Source: Gilvimarinus sp. 2_MG-2023
GTDB lineage: Bacteria; Pseudomonadota; Gammaproteobacteria; Pseudomonadales; Cellvibrionaceae
Direction: 5' to 3'
Length of the DNA stretch: 57,369 nt
Assembly (NCBI RefSeq): GCF_030547685.1
Contig: NZ_JAUOQM010000028.1
Coordinates: 38,821-96,189, forward strand
This document shows positions 44,972 through 53,199 of this stretch, one piece after another. The translations under genes and the position numbers were made by a program. Below the pieces are notes generated by a model. The model worked only from the letters and a program-made list of their open reading frames with translations. It was not told where the DNA came from and searched no databases. The first letter of the stretch is position 1. The number at the start of each line of letters is the position of its first letter.

Positions 44972-46123
44972 TTAAACGACTTCCAGCAACATATAAGATA
45001 CCGAGAAGCGACCGCTTTCAGGGATATAGCACAGTAGTTTCTGGCCGCGCTTTAATTGACCACTTTTCAACAGATCATCAATCATAATGTAAATGGACGC
45101 AGCACCTGTGTTGCCTTTTTCCGGCAAGTTGGTAAACCAGCGCTCCTGATCAATACCAAAATCGGCGTTTTTCATGCATTGGTCTAAACGATCACGGAAG
45201 TAATGCGATGAGTAGTGCGGCAAAAAGTAATCGATTTGATCGGGGGTAATGCCGTATTTGTCACGCAATTTCGGCAGAGTTTTTTCCGCCGTATAGGGCA
45301 TGATATGTTCGTTCAGCTGCTTAACATCTTGCTTGACCGACATAAAGCTATCGGCGGCGGCCTCGGCGCGGCTAACCGCCTGCCAACCGGTTAACGAGCC
45401 GTCTTCTTCTTTGCGACCGCCGGCATACATACAGGCAGTCATTTCATTGGCGTAAGACAGCACGTCTATCCACTCAACTTTCAATGCTAACTTATCCGTC
45501 GGTTTTTCACTTTGCAGCACCATCGCCCCGGCACCGTCGGATAACATCCAGCGCAGAAAATCTTTCTCGAATGCAATCTCTGGGTTGGCTTCCAGCTCGG
45601 CAATTCTCTGTTCCAGTTCCGGCGAGAAGTTATCCGCCTTCATGGTATATGAGGCCGCTTCGGATGCGGCGGCCACAGCGGAGGAGTGAACGCCCGCTGC
45701 AACACTTAAAAAGGCGTACTTGAGCGCCGTCATACCGCTGACACACACACCTGAGGTGGTGGCCACTTCGCAGGGCGGGCTACCCAATTCGCCGTGCACC
45801 ATAGCGGCGTGCCCCGGCATTAACTGATCGGGGATGCTGGTGGCGGCCGCCAGGCAGGTAACAGACTCAAGCGGCACATCATCCGCCAGAGCTTGCTTTA
45901 CTGCGTGAGCGCAAAGTTCCGCATTGGTATAGTTATGCTTACCGGTTTGCGGATCAATCGCGTAGTAGCGAGTTTTAATTTGGTTGCTGCGTAAAATTAT
46001 TTTGCGCGAGCGTGAAGCCCTTGCGCCAACCTGGCCCAAGAGTTTTTCCATATCATCGTTGCCCACCGGTTCGTTGGGGAGAAAGCTGCCGGTGTGCGTT
46101 ATATAAACTGTATTGGCTGACAT
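44972..46123 (-). CDS. darB: KAS III-like condensing enzyme, DarB-like
   Basis: A 383-aa KAS III-fold protein with catalytic Cys127 in TSGVCVSGMTA, a His in LPHYSSHYF, and Asn in EKGNTGAASIY, the Cys-His-Asn triad. Length and motifs fit DarB, which joins two beta-keto acyl chains in dialkylresorcinol synthesis. DarA-like 46149-47090 lies 25 bp upstream on the same strand, which supports the call. Confidence 0.87.
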   Translation of the reverse strand: MSANTVYITHTGSFLPNEPVGNDDMEKLLGQVGARASRSRKIILRSNQIKTRYYAIDPQTGKHNYTNAELCAHAVKQALADDVPLESVTCLAAATSIPDQLMPGHAAMVHGELGSPPCEVATTSGVCVSGMTALKYAFLSVAAGVHSSAVAAASEAASYTMKADNFSPELEQRIAELEANPEIAFEKDFLRWMLSDGAGAMVLQSEKPTDKLALKVEWIDVLSYANEMTACMYAGGRKEEDGSLTGWQAVSRAEAAADSFMSVKQDVKQLNEHIMPYTAEKTLPKLRDKYGITPDQIDYFLPHYSSHYFRDRLDQCMKNADFGIDQERWFTNLPEKGNTGAASIYIMIDDLLKSGQLKRGQKLLCYIPESGRFSVSYMLLEVV

Positions 46124-46148
46124 CGTGTATTCGTACTTCCAGTGCTAG

Positions 46149-47090
46149 CTAGTCTTCGCCCGAAGGCCAGGCATAATATTGTTTTTGTTGAGCGATGCGC
46201 TTTTTCATAAACGGGGCAAAAGCGAATTTAACCAGTGTGGTTATCGGCACTACCGTTAGCAACATCAACACCAAAAACGCGACATAAAACATCGCCAACA
46301 GCCGCCGCACCTTTGAGGTATACGAGCCATTGGCCAAAAATAATTTTCCCCACAGGTAAAAACTGCGAGTCACCAGTTTTTCACTGGCAATTAATTTATC
46401 GTTGACTTTTACCGCGGCAAGTCCCTGCCAAAGCGTTTCATCCAGCGGCTGATTTTCATCAAACCGCTGTAATATAGCGCGCCCCAGGCGCGAAGCCTCG
46501 GCGACGTCCTGATCGCTCACACCGGCGGGCGGCACCAAGCCAAACCAATGCGGCCCTTTGCGCCCAGTTAGAACCCACAACGGAGTCGCAAAAAAGCTGG
46601 CCACAGAACCGGCGGCATCCACTAACACGGCATTTCCCACCAGCTTAGCACCTAAATTTTGCAGATGCGTTTTAACCTTTTCCTGCGCTTGCAGCCACAT
46701 ATTGCGACAGGCGATTACCGTTACAACCGGCTTATTGGCCAACAATTTAGCGGCCAATTCGCTCTGCAGAAAAGATGAAATCGGGATGGATGGCGCCAAG
46801 TACCACACTTGGTAGGCCAGAACGACTAAATCATAGTCATCGGCCAGATGCTCGGTCGCCATGTCCAGCTCACAGGGTACCTGATGCGCCGATTCCGGAA
46901 ACACGTTAATAAAGCGCAACATTGGCCACGGAAAGGGAAAAGCCTGCGCAGGTTGCACATTAAGAAAGTCGACCGTAACCCCTGGCGCCTGCTGTAAAGG
47001 CTCTACCACTGATTTCGCGACTCGATCTAGCTGTCCGGTTTGCGAGTAGTGTACGACCAACACCCGCTTACTTGTTTTATCTTCTGCCAA
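46149..47090 (-). CDS. darA: Dialkylresorcinol condensing enzyme, DarA-like
   Basis: A 313-aa protein with a flavodoxin-like opening (LVVHYSQTGQL), AFPFPWPMLRFINVFPES in the middle, and two membrane helices near the C terminus. This matches DarA-type proteins of resorcinol and flexirubin clusters. The start is most likely TTG 47090, with AGGGAGG four bases upstream; the frame runs open to 47345, but that part would overlap the divergent DUF2141 gene. DarA works with DarB to make the resorcinol ring. Confidence 0.83.
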   Translation of the reverse strand: MAEDKTSKRVLVVHYSQTGQLDRVAKSVVEPLQQAPGVTVDFLNVQPAQAFPFPWPMLRFINVFPESAHQVPCELDMATEHLADDYDLVVLAYQVWYLAPSIPISSFLQSELAAKLLANKPVVTVIACRNMWLQAQEKVKTHLQNLGAKLVGNAVLVDAAGSVASFFATPLWVLTGRKGPHWFGLVPPAGVSDQDVAEASRLGRAILQRFDENQPLDETLWQGLAAVKVNDKLIASEKLVTRSFYLWGKLFLANGSYTSKVRRLLAMFYVAFLVLMLLTVVPITTLVKFAFAPFMKKRIAQQKQYYAWPSGED

Positions 47091-47183
47091 GCCGCCTCCC
47101 TTGTGCTCTGCATAAGTCTCATTATCAAAGGGATCTGACCCTGCTAAACTGGGCGTAAGTTTACCATAAATGAGTATCGGGTC
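47091..47183. promoter_or_regulatory. Short divergent promoter gap
   Basis: This 93-bp gap separates the DarA-like gene (minus) and the DUF2141 gene (plus). It must hold both starts of transcription, but I see no clear box pair. Confidence 0.35.
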
Positions 47184-47666
47184 ATGGGTTCTATGTGTTT
47201 TCGCTATATTCTGCTTTTCTTGCTGGTTTTGGCCCAGGGCGCGGCCGCACACCCTTACACGCTTGTGATCAAAGACAATCAATTGCCGGGCGCTGCGCTC
47301 TATATTGCCGTCTACTCGGATGCGGCAACCGGTTGGGATAACCACCCCGACCTAGAGCTTAAATTCACCTTGCCGGACAGCAAAGAAGTTCACTACCCAC
47401 TGGATCTACCCAGCGGCCACTACGCCCTGCGCGCTTTTGTGGATTTGAATGACAATCAGACGCTAGACACCAATAATAAAAACCGACCCCGCGAGCCTTT
47501 TAGTACCAGCATAGGATCGGGACGCAAGCGGCCCAGCCCCAGCTTTACTAAGAGTATTCGACCATTAACGGCCAACTCACCGGTCATTGAACTTAAATTG
47601 CGCTACCCAAAAGCGACGCAAGACACTGACCCGCCGGCCGCCTCACAAACGAGCAGACCGAATTAA
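47184..47666 (+). CDS. DUF2141 exported protein
   Basis: A 160-aa protein with a signal peptide (about 1-23, ending AAAHP) and a beta-sandwich domain carrying the HYALRAFVDLNDNQTLDTN motif of DUF2141. Members are exported and of unknown function; the repeated Asp/Asn residues suggest calcium binding. It stands alone within the resorcinol block, and a role there is not shown. Confidence 0.8.
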   Translation: MGSMCFRYILLFLLVLAQGAAAHPYTLVIKDNQLPGAALYIAVYSDAATGWDNHPDLELKFTLPDSKEVHYPLDLPSGHYALRAFVDLNDNQTLDTNNKNRPREPFSTSIGSGRKRPSPSFTKSIRPLTANSPVIELKLRYPKATQDTDPPAASQTSRPN

Positions 47667-47721
47667 AACTGGCTTAAAAGCAAGATGAGTCTGAACAGGC
47701 AGAGCGCTCAGAGGCCTTGAG

Positions 47722-48027
47722 TTAAGACTCACTGTCAGCAGAGGTTGCGGTGAAATTGGCACTGAGGCGGCATTCTCCCGCCACTTGCAGCTGCACCTTA
47801 CCCTTGGGCCAGCGTGCGTCCTCCCACTGGATACTCACCGTATCGCCCGGAGTGACCGCCCCCAGAAATTTCACTTTGCTAAACTGCGGCATGCCTCCGC
47901 TAGGGTAACGCCGTTCAAACGCCTGATGAACAAGACTTAATAAATAGGCACCAGGCACTATCGGGCTATCGGGAAAATGCCCCTGAACACAGGGCAACTC
48001 GGCTGTTACAGTAAACTGGTCCGACAT
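47722..48027 (-). CDS. Second ApeI-like hotdog dehydratase
   Basis: A 101-aa single hotdog with VQGHFPDSPIVPGAYLL, the FabZ/ApeI catalytic His region. It is divergent from, and directly next to, an ApeP-like hotdog gene (48068), so the two could form a second dehydratase pair. Neither lies in the main operon. Confidence 0.83.
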   Translation of the reverse strand: MSDQFTVTAELPCVQGHFPDSPIVPGAYLLSLVHQAFERRYPSGGMPQFSKVKFLGAVTPGDTVSIQWEDARWPKGKVQLQVAGECRLSANFTATSADSES

Positions 48028-48067
48028 GGTTTATCATACTGCCATTGAATTATTGAAGCTAAACGCT

Positions 48068-48499
48068 ATGGAATTATCCGCAAACATCGAACAACTTTTA
48101 CCCCACGCGCCCCCCATGGTGCTGCTGGATTCTATCATTGAGCACAGCGAGACGCACATACTCTGCCAATCCAACTCGCACTTGGCCCCGGACAACCCCC
48201 TGCGCACCGGCGATACACTTTCTGTTTACGCCGGTATTGAATACGCCGCGCAAGCGATGGCGGTACACACCCGCCTCAGCGGCCAAAATACAGCGGATGC
48301 AGCCCCGCGCAAAGGGGTCATTGCCGTCGCCTCTAAGCTGCAGGCTGCAGTCAAAACCCTGGATGCAATCCACTACCCGTTGGACATTCGCACCGATATC
48401 ATCGCCCAGACCGCCGACAGCACACTTTGCAGCTTCACCCTAGAGGCAAAAGGTACAGTCATTCTGCAGGGGCAGCTAACCGCTATGCTAGTAGCTTAA
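48068..48499 (+). CDS. Second ApeP-like hotdog dehydratase
   Basis: A 143-aa hotdog protein opening with LLPHAPPMVLLDSIIEH and containing IEYAAQAMAVHTRLSG, matching the LIPHRPP and VEYMAQTAAVW motifs of the operon's ApeP-like protein. I start it at ATG 48068; the frame upstream to 48026 would overlap the divergent gene. The phosphopantetheinyl transferase gene follows 2 bp after its stop. Confidence 0.83.
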   Translation: MELSANIEQLLPHAPPMVLLDSIIEHSETHILCQSNSHLAPDNPLRTGDTLSVYAGIEYAAQAMAVHTRLSGQNTADAAPRKGVIAVASKLQAAVKTLDAIHYPLDIRTDIIAQTADSTLCSFTLEAKGTVILQGQLTAMLVA

Positions 48500-48501
48500 T
48501 A

Positions 48502-49194
48502 ATGACCACTCACTTCCACCTGGTGGACCTCAGGAAAGTACCCACCTGGGAGGAGGCCCCCCTGCACTTAAAGGGTCGGCTATGCCCCCGGCAACTAGAG
48601 CGAGCTCAAGCACTGCGCCGCCCCGACATCCGGCAGCAGCGCCTACAACAACAACTGGCCCTATTTGACCTACTAGATTACTACCTACCCGAAGACGTCC
48701 GGCCTATTAGTATTAACCGCAGCGAAGCGGGTAAACCTGCACTGACTCATCACCCCAAGTGGCACTTTAACATTAGCCACAGCGGTCACTGGCTGGCATT
48801 GCTGCTCAGCGATGCTTGTGCGGTGGGAGTCGATTTGGAAGTGCCAAGCAAACCCCGCCCGCTATTGGCCATTGCTCAGCAGTACTTCAGTGAACAGGAG
48901 TTTGCTCGCCTGCAAACACTAGAAAGGGATCAATTACAGAGCGAGTTTTATCGGCTCTGGACTCTCAAGGAGGCTTTTTTTAAAGCGCGCGGTACGGGTA
49001 TTGCCGAGGGGCTAGGGAAAATTGATTTTACTCACAGCCAAACCCCGCAATCTGAACAAAACTGGCCGCTGCAACACTGGCAGTTTTATCACCAAAGCTT
49101 AACCCACGAGGACGAAACCCTGTACCTGGCCGCGGTGTTCGGCCGGGCCGAGACACTGCCCAAGCTGCGGACTGATTACCCTATTGCAGGGTAA
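48502..49194 (+). CDS. Sfp-type 4'-phosphopantetheinyl transferase
   Basis: A 230-aa enzyme that adds the phosphopantetheine arm to ACPs. Motifs: FNISHSGHW, GVDLE (metal-binding Asp and Glu), and FYRLWTLKEAFFK with the WxxKEA signature. It starts 2 bp after the dehydratase gene, so the two are probably cotranscribed. It should activate all three ACPs of the locus. Confidence 0.92.
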   Translation: MTTHFHLVDLRKVPTWEEAPLHLKGRLCPRQLERAQALRRPDIRQQRLQQQLALFDLLDYYLPEDVRPISINRSEAGKPALTHHPKWHFNISHSGHWLALLLSDACAVGVDLEVPSKPRPLLAIAQQYFSEQEFARLQTLERDQLQSEFYRLWTLKEAFFKARGTGIAEGLGKIDFTHSQTPQSEQNWPLQHWQFYHQSLTHEDETLYLAAVFGRAETLPKLRTDYPIAG

Positions 49195-49234
49195 AGCGTC
49201 CAAACAGAATGCAGTGTCTCGCCGGTGGTAGCGC

Positions 49235-49984
49235 TTAAGCGCGCTTAAAAGTTACGGTGTACTCGCCAAGACCTTCGTAGGCGATGGTGGTTTCCACATC
49301 AAACACCATATTGACAATACCTTTAAACGAGCCGGTGATAATCGCCGCACCAGCTTTTAAGCCAACCCCGCGCTCACCCATATAATTCACCAGCCAGACC
49401 AAGCCATCAATGGCGCGATCGTTCGGGTGCTTACCGTCAAGCTCGCGCACATCATCACCTTGAGTGACTTTTAACTGTATGGCATTCAGGCCAATGGCTG
49501 TGCCTTTATCAATTTCAGGGCCAACAAAAACCCCTTGGTTAATCATGCAGTCGGCCAGGCTTTCAAAAAAGCTCTGCTCAGCATCATCGGCGTAACGGCT
49601 TTGCATTAACTCCAGCGCCATATGAGCACTACCAATGGCATCGACAATATCGGCCTCACTGTAACCGCCCTCTTTAACCGGCAAGTCTTGCCCTAATACA
49701 AAACACACCTCAGGCTCTACTCGAGCGACACCCTTATCTTCAAACAGCTCTACCGTATCGCTGTCTTTTTGCACGTTAAAAATAGGCGCTGCAATAATTT
49801 TGTCTTCTGCTGGCGGCAGCAGACACTTCCAGCCGCCGACTGTTTCGATCTTAGCCATTTCGGCCTGCACCGCTAACGCATCATCAATGCTGTTCGGACG
49901 AATAGATTCATCCAAACGAGGTGCTTTAGTGCCGGCTTTGCGGCGACTCAATAACTCTTGGGCAGCTTTTTGAAAGTCTGTCAT
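49235..49984 (-). CDS. 2-keto-4-pentenoate hydratase-like enzyme (FAH family)
   Basis: A 249-aa protein of the fumarylacetoacetase-like hydratase fold, with VARVEPEVCFVL at about 86 holding the metal-binding Glu pair. Relatives add water to 2-hydroxydienoates in meta-cleavage of aromatic compounds. No other meta-cleavage gene is nearby. I start at ATG 49984 with GGAG six bases upstream. It ends the biosynthetic region on this side and does not clearly belong to it. Confidence 0.82.
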   Translation of the reverse strand: MTDFQKAAQELLSRRKAGTKAPRLDESIRPNSIDDALAVQAEMAKIETVGGWKCLLPPAEDKIIAAPIFNVQKDSDTVELFEDKGVARVEPEVCFVLGQDLPVKEGGYSEADIVDAIGSAHMALELMQSRYADDAEQSFFESLADCMINQGVFVGPEIDKGTAIGLNAIQLKVTQGDDVRELDGKHPNDRAIDGLVWLVNYMGERGVGLKAGAAIITGSFKGIVNMVFDVETTIAYEGLGEYTVTFKRA

Positions 49985-50113
49985 ATCAGGCTCCATTTTT
50001 TGTTAACGATAAAAGCGACACTATACAAGGTGATAGGTGTTTATGGGTAGCTTAAAGCATGCAGAAATGGAGCGAACAAGGGTATATATAAAAAGGCTCT
50101 TTAATGATGCCCA
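49985..50113. other. Intergenic stretch with tRNA-Leu tail copy
   Basis: No gene is seen. The last 17 bases (50097-50113) match 50257-50273, the end of the tRNA-Leu and what follows, with one change, suggesting a decayed tandem copy or an old insertion scar. Confidence 0.5.
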
Positions 50114-50220
50114 CTAATTTGTCAGGAACAAATTAGGACAGCCCGGCAAGGGCTGGCTCGAAGAGCTGGGGCGCAGGGAAGCGCCCCGTCCACACAGGAC
50201 CTCGGTTCGGCCTGGCACAC
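50114..50220. other. Run of hairpins between tRNA-Leu tail copies
   Basis: Five stems lie almost end to end: CTAATTTGT/ACAAATTAG (50114-50136), CAGCCC/GGGCTG (50139-50155), GCTC/GAGC (50156-50166), GGGGCGC/GCGCCCC (50168-50187), and GTCC/GGAC (50188-50200). There is no open frame. It may be a structured RNA downstream of the tRNA or a folded repeat element. Confidence 0.5.
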
Positions 50221-50221
50221 A

Positions 50222-50256
50222 TAAAAAAAGGCTCTTCACTTGCGTGAAGAGCCTTC
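50222..50256 (-). terminator. Rho-independent terminator of tRNA-Leu
   Basis: Read on the minus strand, GGCTCTTCAC-GCAA-GTGAAGAGCC is followed by seven T. It begins 12 bases after the tRNA end. Confidence 0.92.
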
Positions 50257-50264
50257 CTCTTTAA

Positions 50265-50349
50265 TGGTGCCCAAGGCCGGACTTGAACCGGCACGGCTTG
50301 CGCCACTACCCCCTCAAGATAGCGTGTCTACCAATTCCACCACTTGGGC
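50265..50349 (-). tRNA. tRNA-Leu (GAG)
   Basis: An 85-nt class II tRNA with encoded CCA. The acceptor GCCCAAG pairs with CTTGGGC, the anticodon loop contains CTTGAGG with GAG, and the long variable arm and GGTTCAAGTC T arm fit bacterial tRNA-Leu. Its place next to secG is conserved in many gammaproteobacteria. Confidence 0.95.
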
Positions 50350-50533
50350 AAAGGGGAGATACATTAAGCATCAAATCTTTCTAAGCGTTTTGTGCGAGAG
50401 TCCCGACACGCTACGCGTGGTCGCTACCAGCATCCTGCCTTACGCGACACTTGCACATCCATGTGCATCGTCTACCCTTCCACCGCTTGGGTGAAGGGGG
50501 ATGCATTAAAGCATCAAATTTCTATTTGAAAAC
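50350..50533. other. tRNA-Leu leader with degenerate 5' copy of tRNA-Leu
   Basis: The sequence before tRNA-Leu (ttgatgcttaatgtat…) recurs near 50496-50530 and is followed there by ACCCAAGCGGTGGAAGGGTAGAC (minus strand, 50468-50490 region), a mutated 5' third of the tRNA. A tandem tRNA-Leu copy seems to have been lost apart from this piece. Two small hairpins (CACGC/GCGTG and GCACAT/ATGTGC) fill the space. No gene is seen. Confidence 0.55.
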
Positions 50534-50917
50534 TTACTCGGCGGGTACTGCGGGTACGTCGTCGGTGCTTTCTGGTACGCCTACGCTGGGTACATCAGAC
50601 TGGGCTTCTTCAGCCGCTGTCGGTACGTCACTCATCGCGGGTGCGGATTCTATCATGGCTGGAATTGCTTCGTCAGGTATATTTGCACTGTTTTTAGCAA
50701 TGATGGCCAAACCAAAACTGGTGCAGAAAAAGACGAAAGCAAAGATCGCAGTGGCACGGGTGAAGAAGTTACCACTACCTTCACTACCAAATACCGTTTG
50801 CGAAGCGCCGCCACCAAAAGACGCACCTGCAGAGGCACCTTTGCCCTGCTGCATTAATATCAAGGCAACAATACCCAGTGCGGTCAGTATATGTACGATT
50901 AAAACAATTTTTTCCAT
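50534..50917 (-). CDS. secG: Protein translocase subunit SecG
   Basis: A 127-aa inner membrane protein with two helices (about 4-22 and 54-74), joined by the Gly/Ser/Ala-rich KGASAGASFGGGAS loop typical of SecG. The C terminus is long and Glu/Pro/Ala-rich. It assists SecYE in protein export. It lies between tpiA and tRNA-Leu, the usual gammaproteobacterial order. Confidence 0.94.
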   Translation of the reverse strand: MEKIVLIVHILTALGIVALILMQQGKGASAGASFGGGASQTVFGSEGSGNFFTRATAIFAFVFFCTSFGLAIIAKNSANIPDEAIPAMIESAPAMSDVPTAAEEAQSDVPSVGVPESTDDVPAVPAE

Positions 50918-50982
50918 TTCTCTGCTCTCTAGTTTGAGCTGTTTTCTATAAACAAGTGAGTTGTATCAATATTCAGTATTTA

Positions 50983-51753
50983 TCACCCAGCCGTATTGGC
51001 GTGACGACAAATAGCCAGAAATTCTTCGGCATTTAAAGAGGCGCCACCAAGTAAGGCGCCATCAATATCGGCCAGAGCAAATAATTGTGCTGCGTTATTT
51101 GCTTTCACACTACCACCGTAAACAATGGTGAGCTGCTCGCCCCGCTCGCCAAACAGTTGGCGAATATGGGCATGTACTTCGGCGGCCTGTTCTGGGGTGG
51201 CAGTTTTACCCGTTCCCACGGCCCAAATAGGCTCATAAGCCAGCACGGCTCTTGCCACCGCATCAATGCCTGCCAGATTTATAACGGCACTTATTTGGGC
51301 GGTTATAAAAGCCAATGCATTGCCCGCCGCACGATCTTCGGCGCTTTCCCCAACACACAAAATTGGGATTAAGCCTGCCCGCTGGGCAGCGACAAATTGT
51401 AACGCCACAAACTGATCCGTTTCCGCTCGCAAGCGTCGGCGTTCATTATGACCCACAATAACGTATCGGCTATTCACGTCAGCTAGCATAGGACCGGAGA
51501 CCTCGCCGGTAAAAGCGCCGCTATCGTCCGGGTTTAAGCTTTGCCCACCCCAGGCTATCGCGGAGCCTTGCAGGGCTTCTGCAACCTGTGGCAAATAGAT
51601 AAATGAGGGGCAAATCGCCACATCAACTTCGGCCAAAGGCTCCCAACCGGCCAGTATATCGGCCAATAGAAAGGTATTTTCCTGTCTCGAACCGTACATT
51701 TTCCAGTTACCGACAACTAATCGGCGACGCTGTGCAGTTGATTCGGACGCCAT
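50983..51753 (-). CDS. tpiA: Triosephosphate isomerase
   Basis: A 256-aa TIM-barrel enzyme interconverting glyceraldehyde 3-phosphate and dihydroxyacetone phosphate. Motifs: GNWKM (Lys), GHNERR with the catalytic His, AYEPIWAVGTGK with the catalytic Glu, and YGGSVK. The motif GHSERR, nearly invariant in the family, here reads GHNERR. I start at ATG 51753 with GGAGG seven bases upstream. It is encoded between glmM and secG. Confidence 0.94.
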   Translation of the reverse strand: MASESTAQRRRLVVGNWKMYGSRQENTFLLADILAGWEPLAEVDVAICPSFIYLPQVAEALQGSAIAWGGQSLNPDDSGAFTGEVSGPMLADVNSRYVIVGHNERRRLRAETDQFVALQFVAAQRAGLIPILCVGESAEDRAAGNALAFITAQISAVINLAGIDAVARAVLAYEPIWAVGTGKTATPEQAAEVHAHIRQLFGERGEQLTIVYGGSVKANNAAQLFALADIDGALLGGASLNAEEFLAICRHANTAG

Positions 51754-51861
51754 AACATACCCTCCGTTAAGCGGCCGCCAATGGTAGCCGAACACACTAA
51801 AAGTTACAACGGGCGTAAAAGCGAAATAACCACCAATTGGGGTAAATTCATCGGTATTTGG

Positions 51862-53199
51862 TTAACTAAGCGCATCTTCCACAACTGTGGCTAACTCTTG
51901 AGCTAAGGTTTTTACTTGCGAACGATCTTCGCCTTCCACCATCACTCGCACCACCGGCTCGGTGCCCGAGGGGCGCAGTAAGACCCGGCCGCGGCCGGCA
52001 AGCTTTGCTTCTGTTTCTGTAACGGCGGCCTGAATGGTTTTATCCTGGGCCAAATCTATATTTTTAACCCGATGCACATTCACCATCGTTTGGGGCAACT
52101 TCACCATACCTTGCTTGGCGCTGTGCAACGTTTGGTCCATGGTGCTTATCGCCAGCAGTATCTGTAGCGCTGAGATAATACCATCGCCGGTGGTTGTCAC
52201 ATTGCCACAGACAATATGCCCGGATGACTCACCGCCCAGTGCCCAGCCATTTTTACGCATGGTTTCAATTACGTAGCGATCGCCAACCTTGGCACGCGCA
52301 AATGGTATACCCAGTGCCTGTAGCCCTAGCTCGAAACCGAAGTTACTCATCAAGGTTCCCACCACGCCACTGCAACCGCCGCCGTACTCTTTTTGATAAG
52401 CGGCAATAATGTATAACAGCTCGTCACCGTCGACAATTTCGCCTTTATGATCAACAAAAACCAGACGGTCACCATCGCCGTCAAATGCAACCCCCAAATC
52501 AGCACCGACCTCCAGCACTCGCTCCTTTAAAGCCTCAGGGCTGGTTGAGCCACAACTGCGATTGATATTGGTACCGTTGGGTTCGGTGGCGAAAGGAATT
52601 ACTTTAGCACCCAACTCGGAAAATACCGCAGGGGCAATATGGTAGGTGGCGCCGTGGGCGCAATCGACCACTATATGCATACCGCTTAAATTAAAACCCC
52701 AGGGCATGGTGCCTTTGCAAAATTCGATATATCGGCCTGCGGCATCAGTAATGCGTCGCGCTTTGCCCAAACGCTCCGAGGTAACCATGGGTTTTTCCAG
52801 TTGGGCCTCAATTGCCTGCTCGATATCATCCGGCAATTTTGTTCCCTGGGCGCTGAAAAACTTGATGCCGTTATCATAGTAAGAATTGTGTGATGCACTG
52901 ATAACAATGCCGGCCTGCGCCTGAAAAGTACGAGTGAGGTAGGCAATACCCGGCGTGGGCATAGGCCCTAACAAACCGACATCAACACCAGCATTAATAA
53001 GCCCGGCCTGCAGTGCAGACTCAAACATATAGCCCGAAATACGAGTATCTTTACCAATAAGAATTAAGCCCGGGCCGTCGTACCTGTCCACCAACACACG
53101 CCCTGCCGCCCAACCAAGCTTGAGCATAAAATCAGGGGTAATAGGCATTTCGCCAACGCGGCCGCGAATACCATCGGTACCAAAATACTGTCGACTCAT
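51862..53199 (-). CDS. glmM: Phosphoglucosamine mutase
   Basis: A 445-aa enzyme converting glucosamine 6-phosphate to glucosamine 1-phosphate for peptidoglycan and lipid A. The phosphoserine site is in [15 protein letters not shown] (about residue 100), the metal site FDGDGDR at about 240, and [12 protein letters not shown] lies near the C terminus. It overlaps folP by four bases (ATGA). Confidence 0.96.
   Translation of the reverse strand: MSRQYFGTDGIRGRVGEMPITPDFMLKLGWAAGRVLVDRYDGPGLILIGKDTRISGYMFESALQAGLINAGVDVGLLGPMPTPGIAYLTRTFQAQAGIVISASHNSYYDNGIKFFSAQGTKLPDDIEQAIEAQLEKPMVTSERLGKARRITDAAGRYIEFCKGTMPWGFNLSGMHIVVDCAHGATYHIAPAVFSELGAKVIPFATEPNGTNINRSCGSTSPEALKERVLEVGADLGVAFDGDGDRLVFVDHKGEIVDGDELLYIIAAYQKEYGGGCSGVVGTLMSNFGFELGLQALGIPFARAKVGDRYVIETMRKNGWALGGESSGHIVCGNVTTTGDGIISALQILLAISTMDQTLHSAKQGMVKLPQTMVNVHRVKNIDLAQDKTIQAAVTETEAKLAGRGRVLLRPSGTEPVVRVMVEGEDRSQVKTLAQELATVVEDALS

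Noticed and set aside
49235-49984. Including the hydratase in the pigment pathway
   Set aside because: It is separated from the cluster by convergent orientation and its family belongs to aromatic ring catabolism; nothing links it to polyene or resorcinol synthesis.
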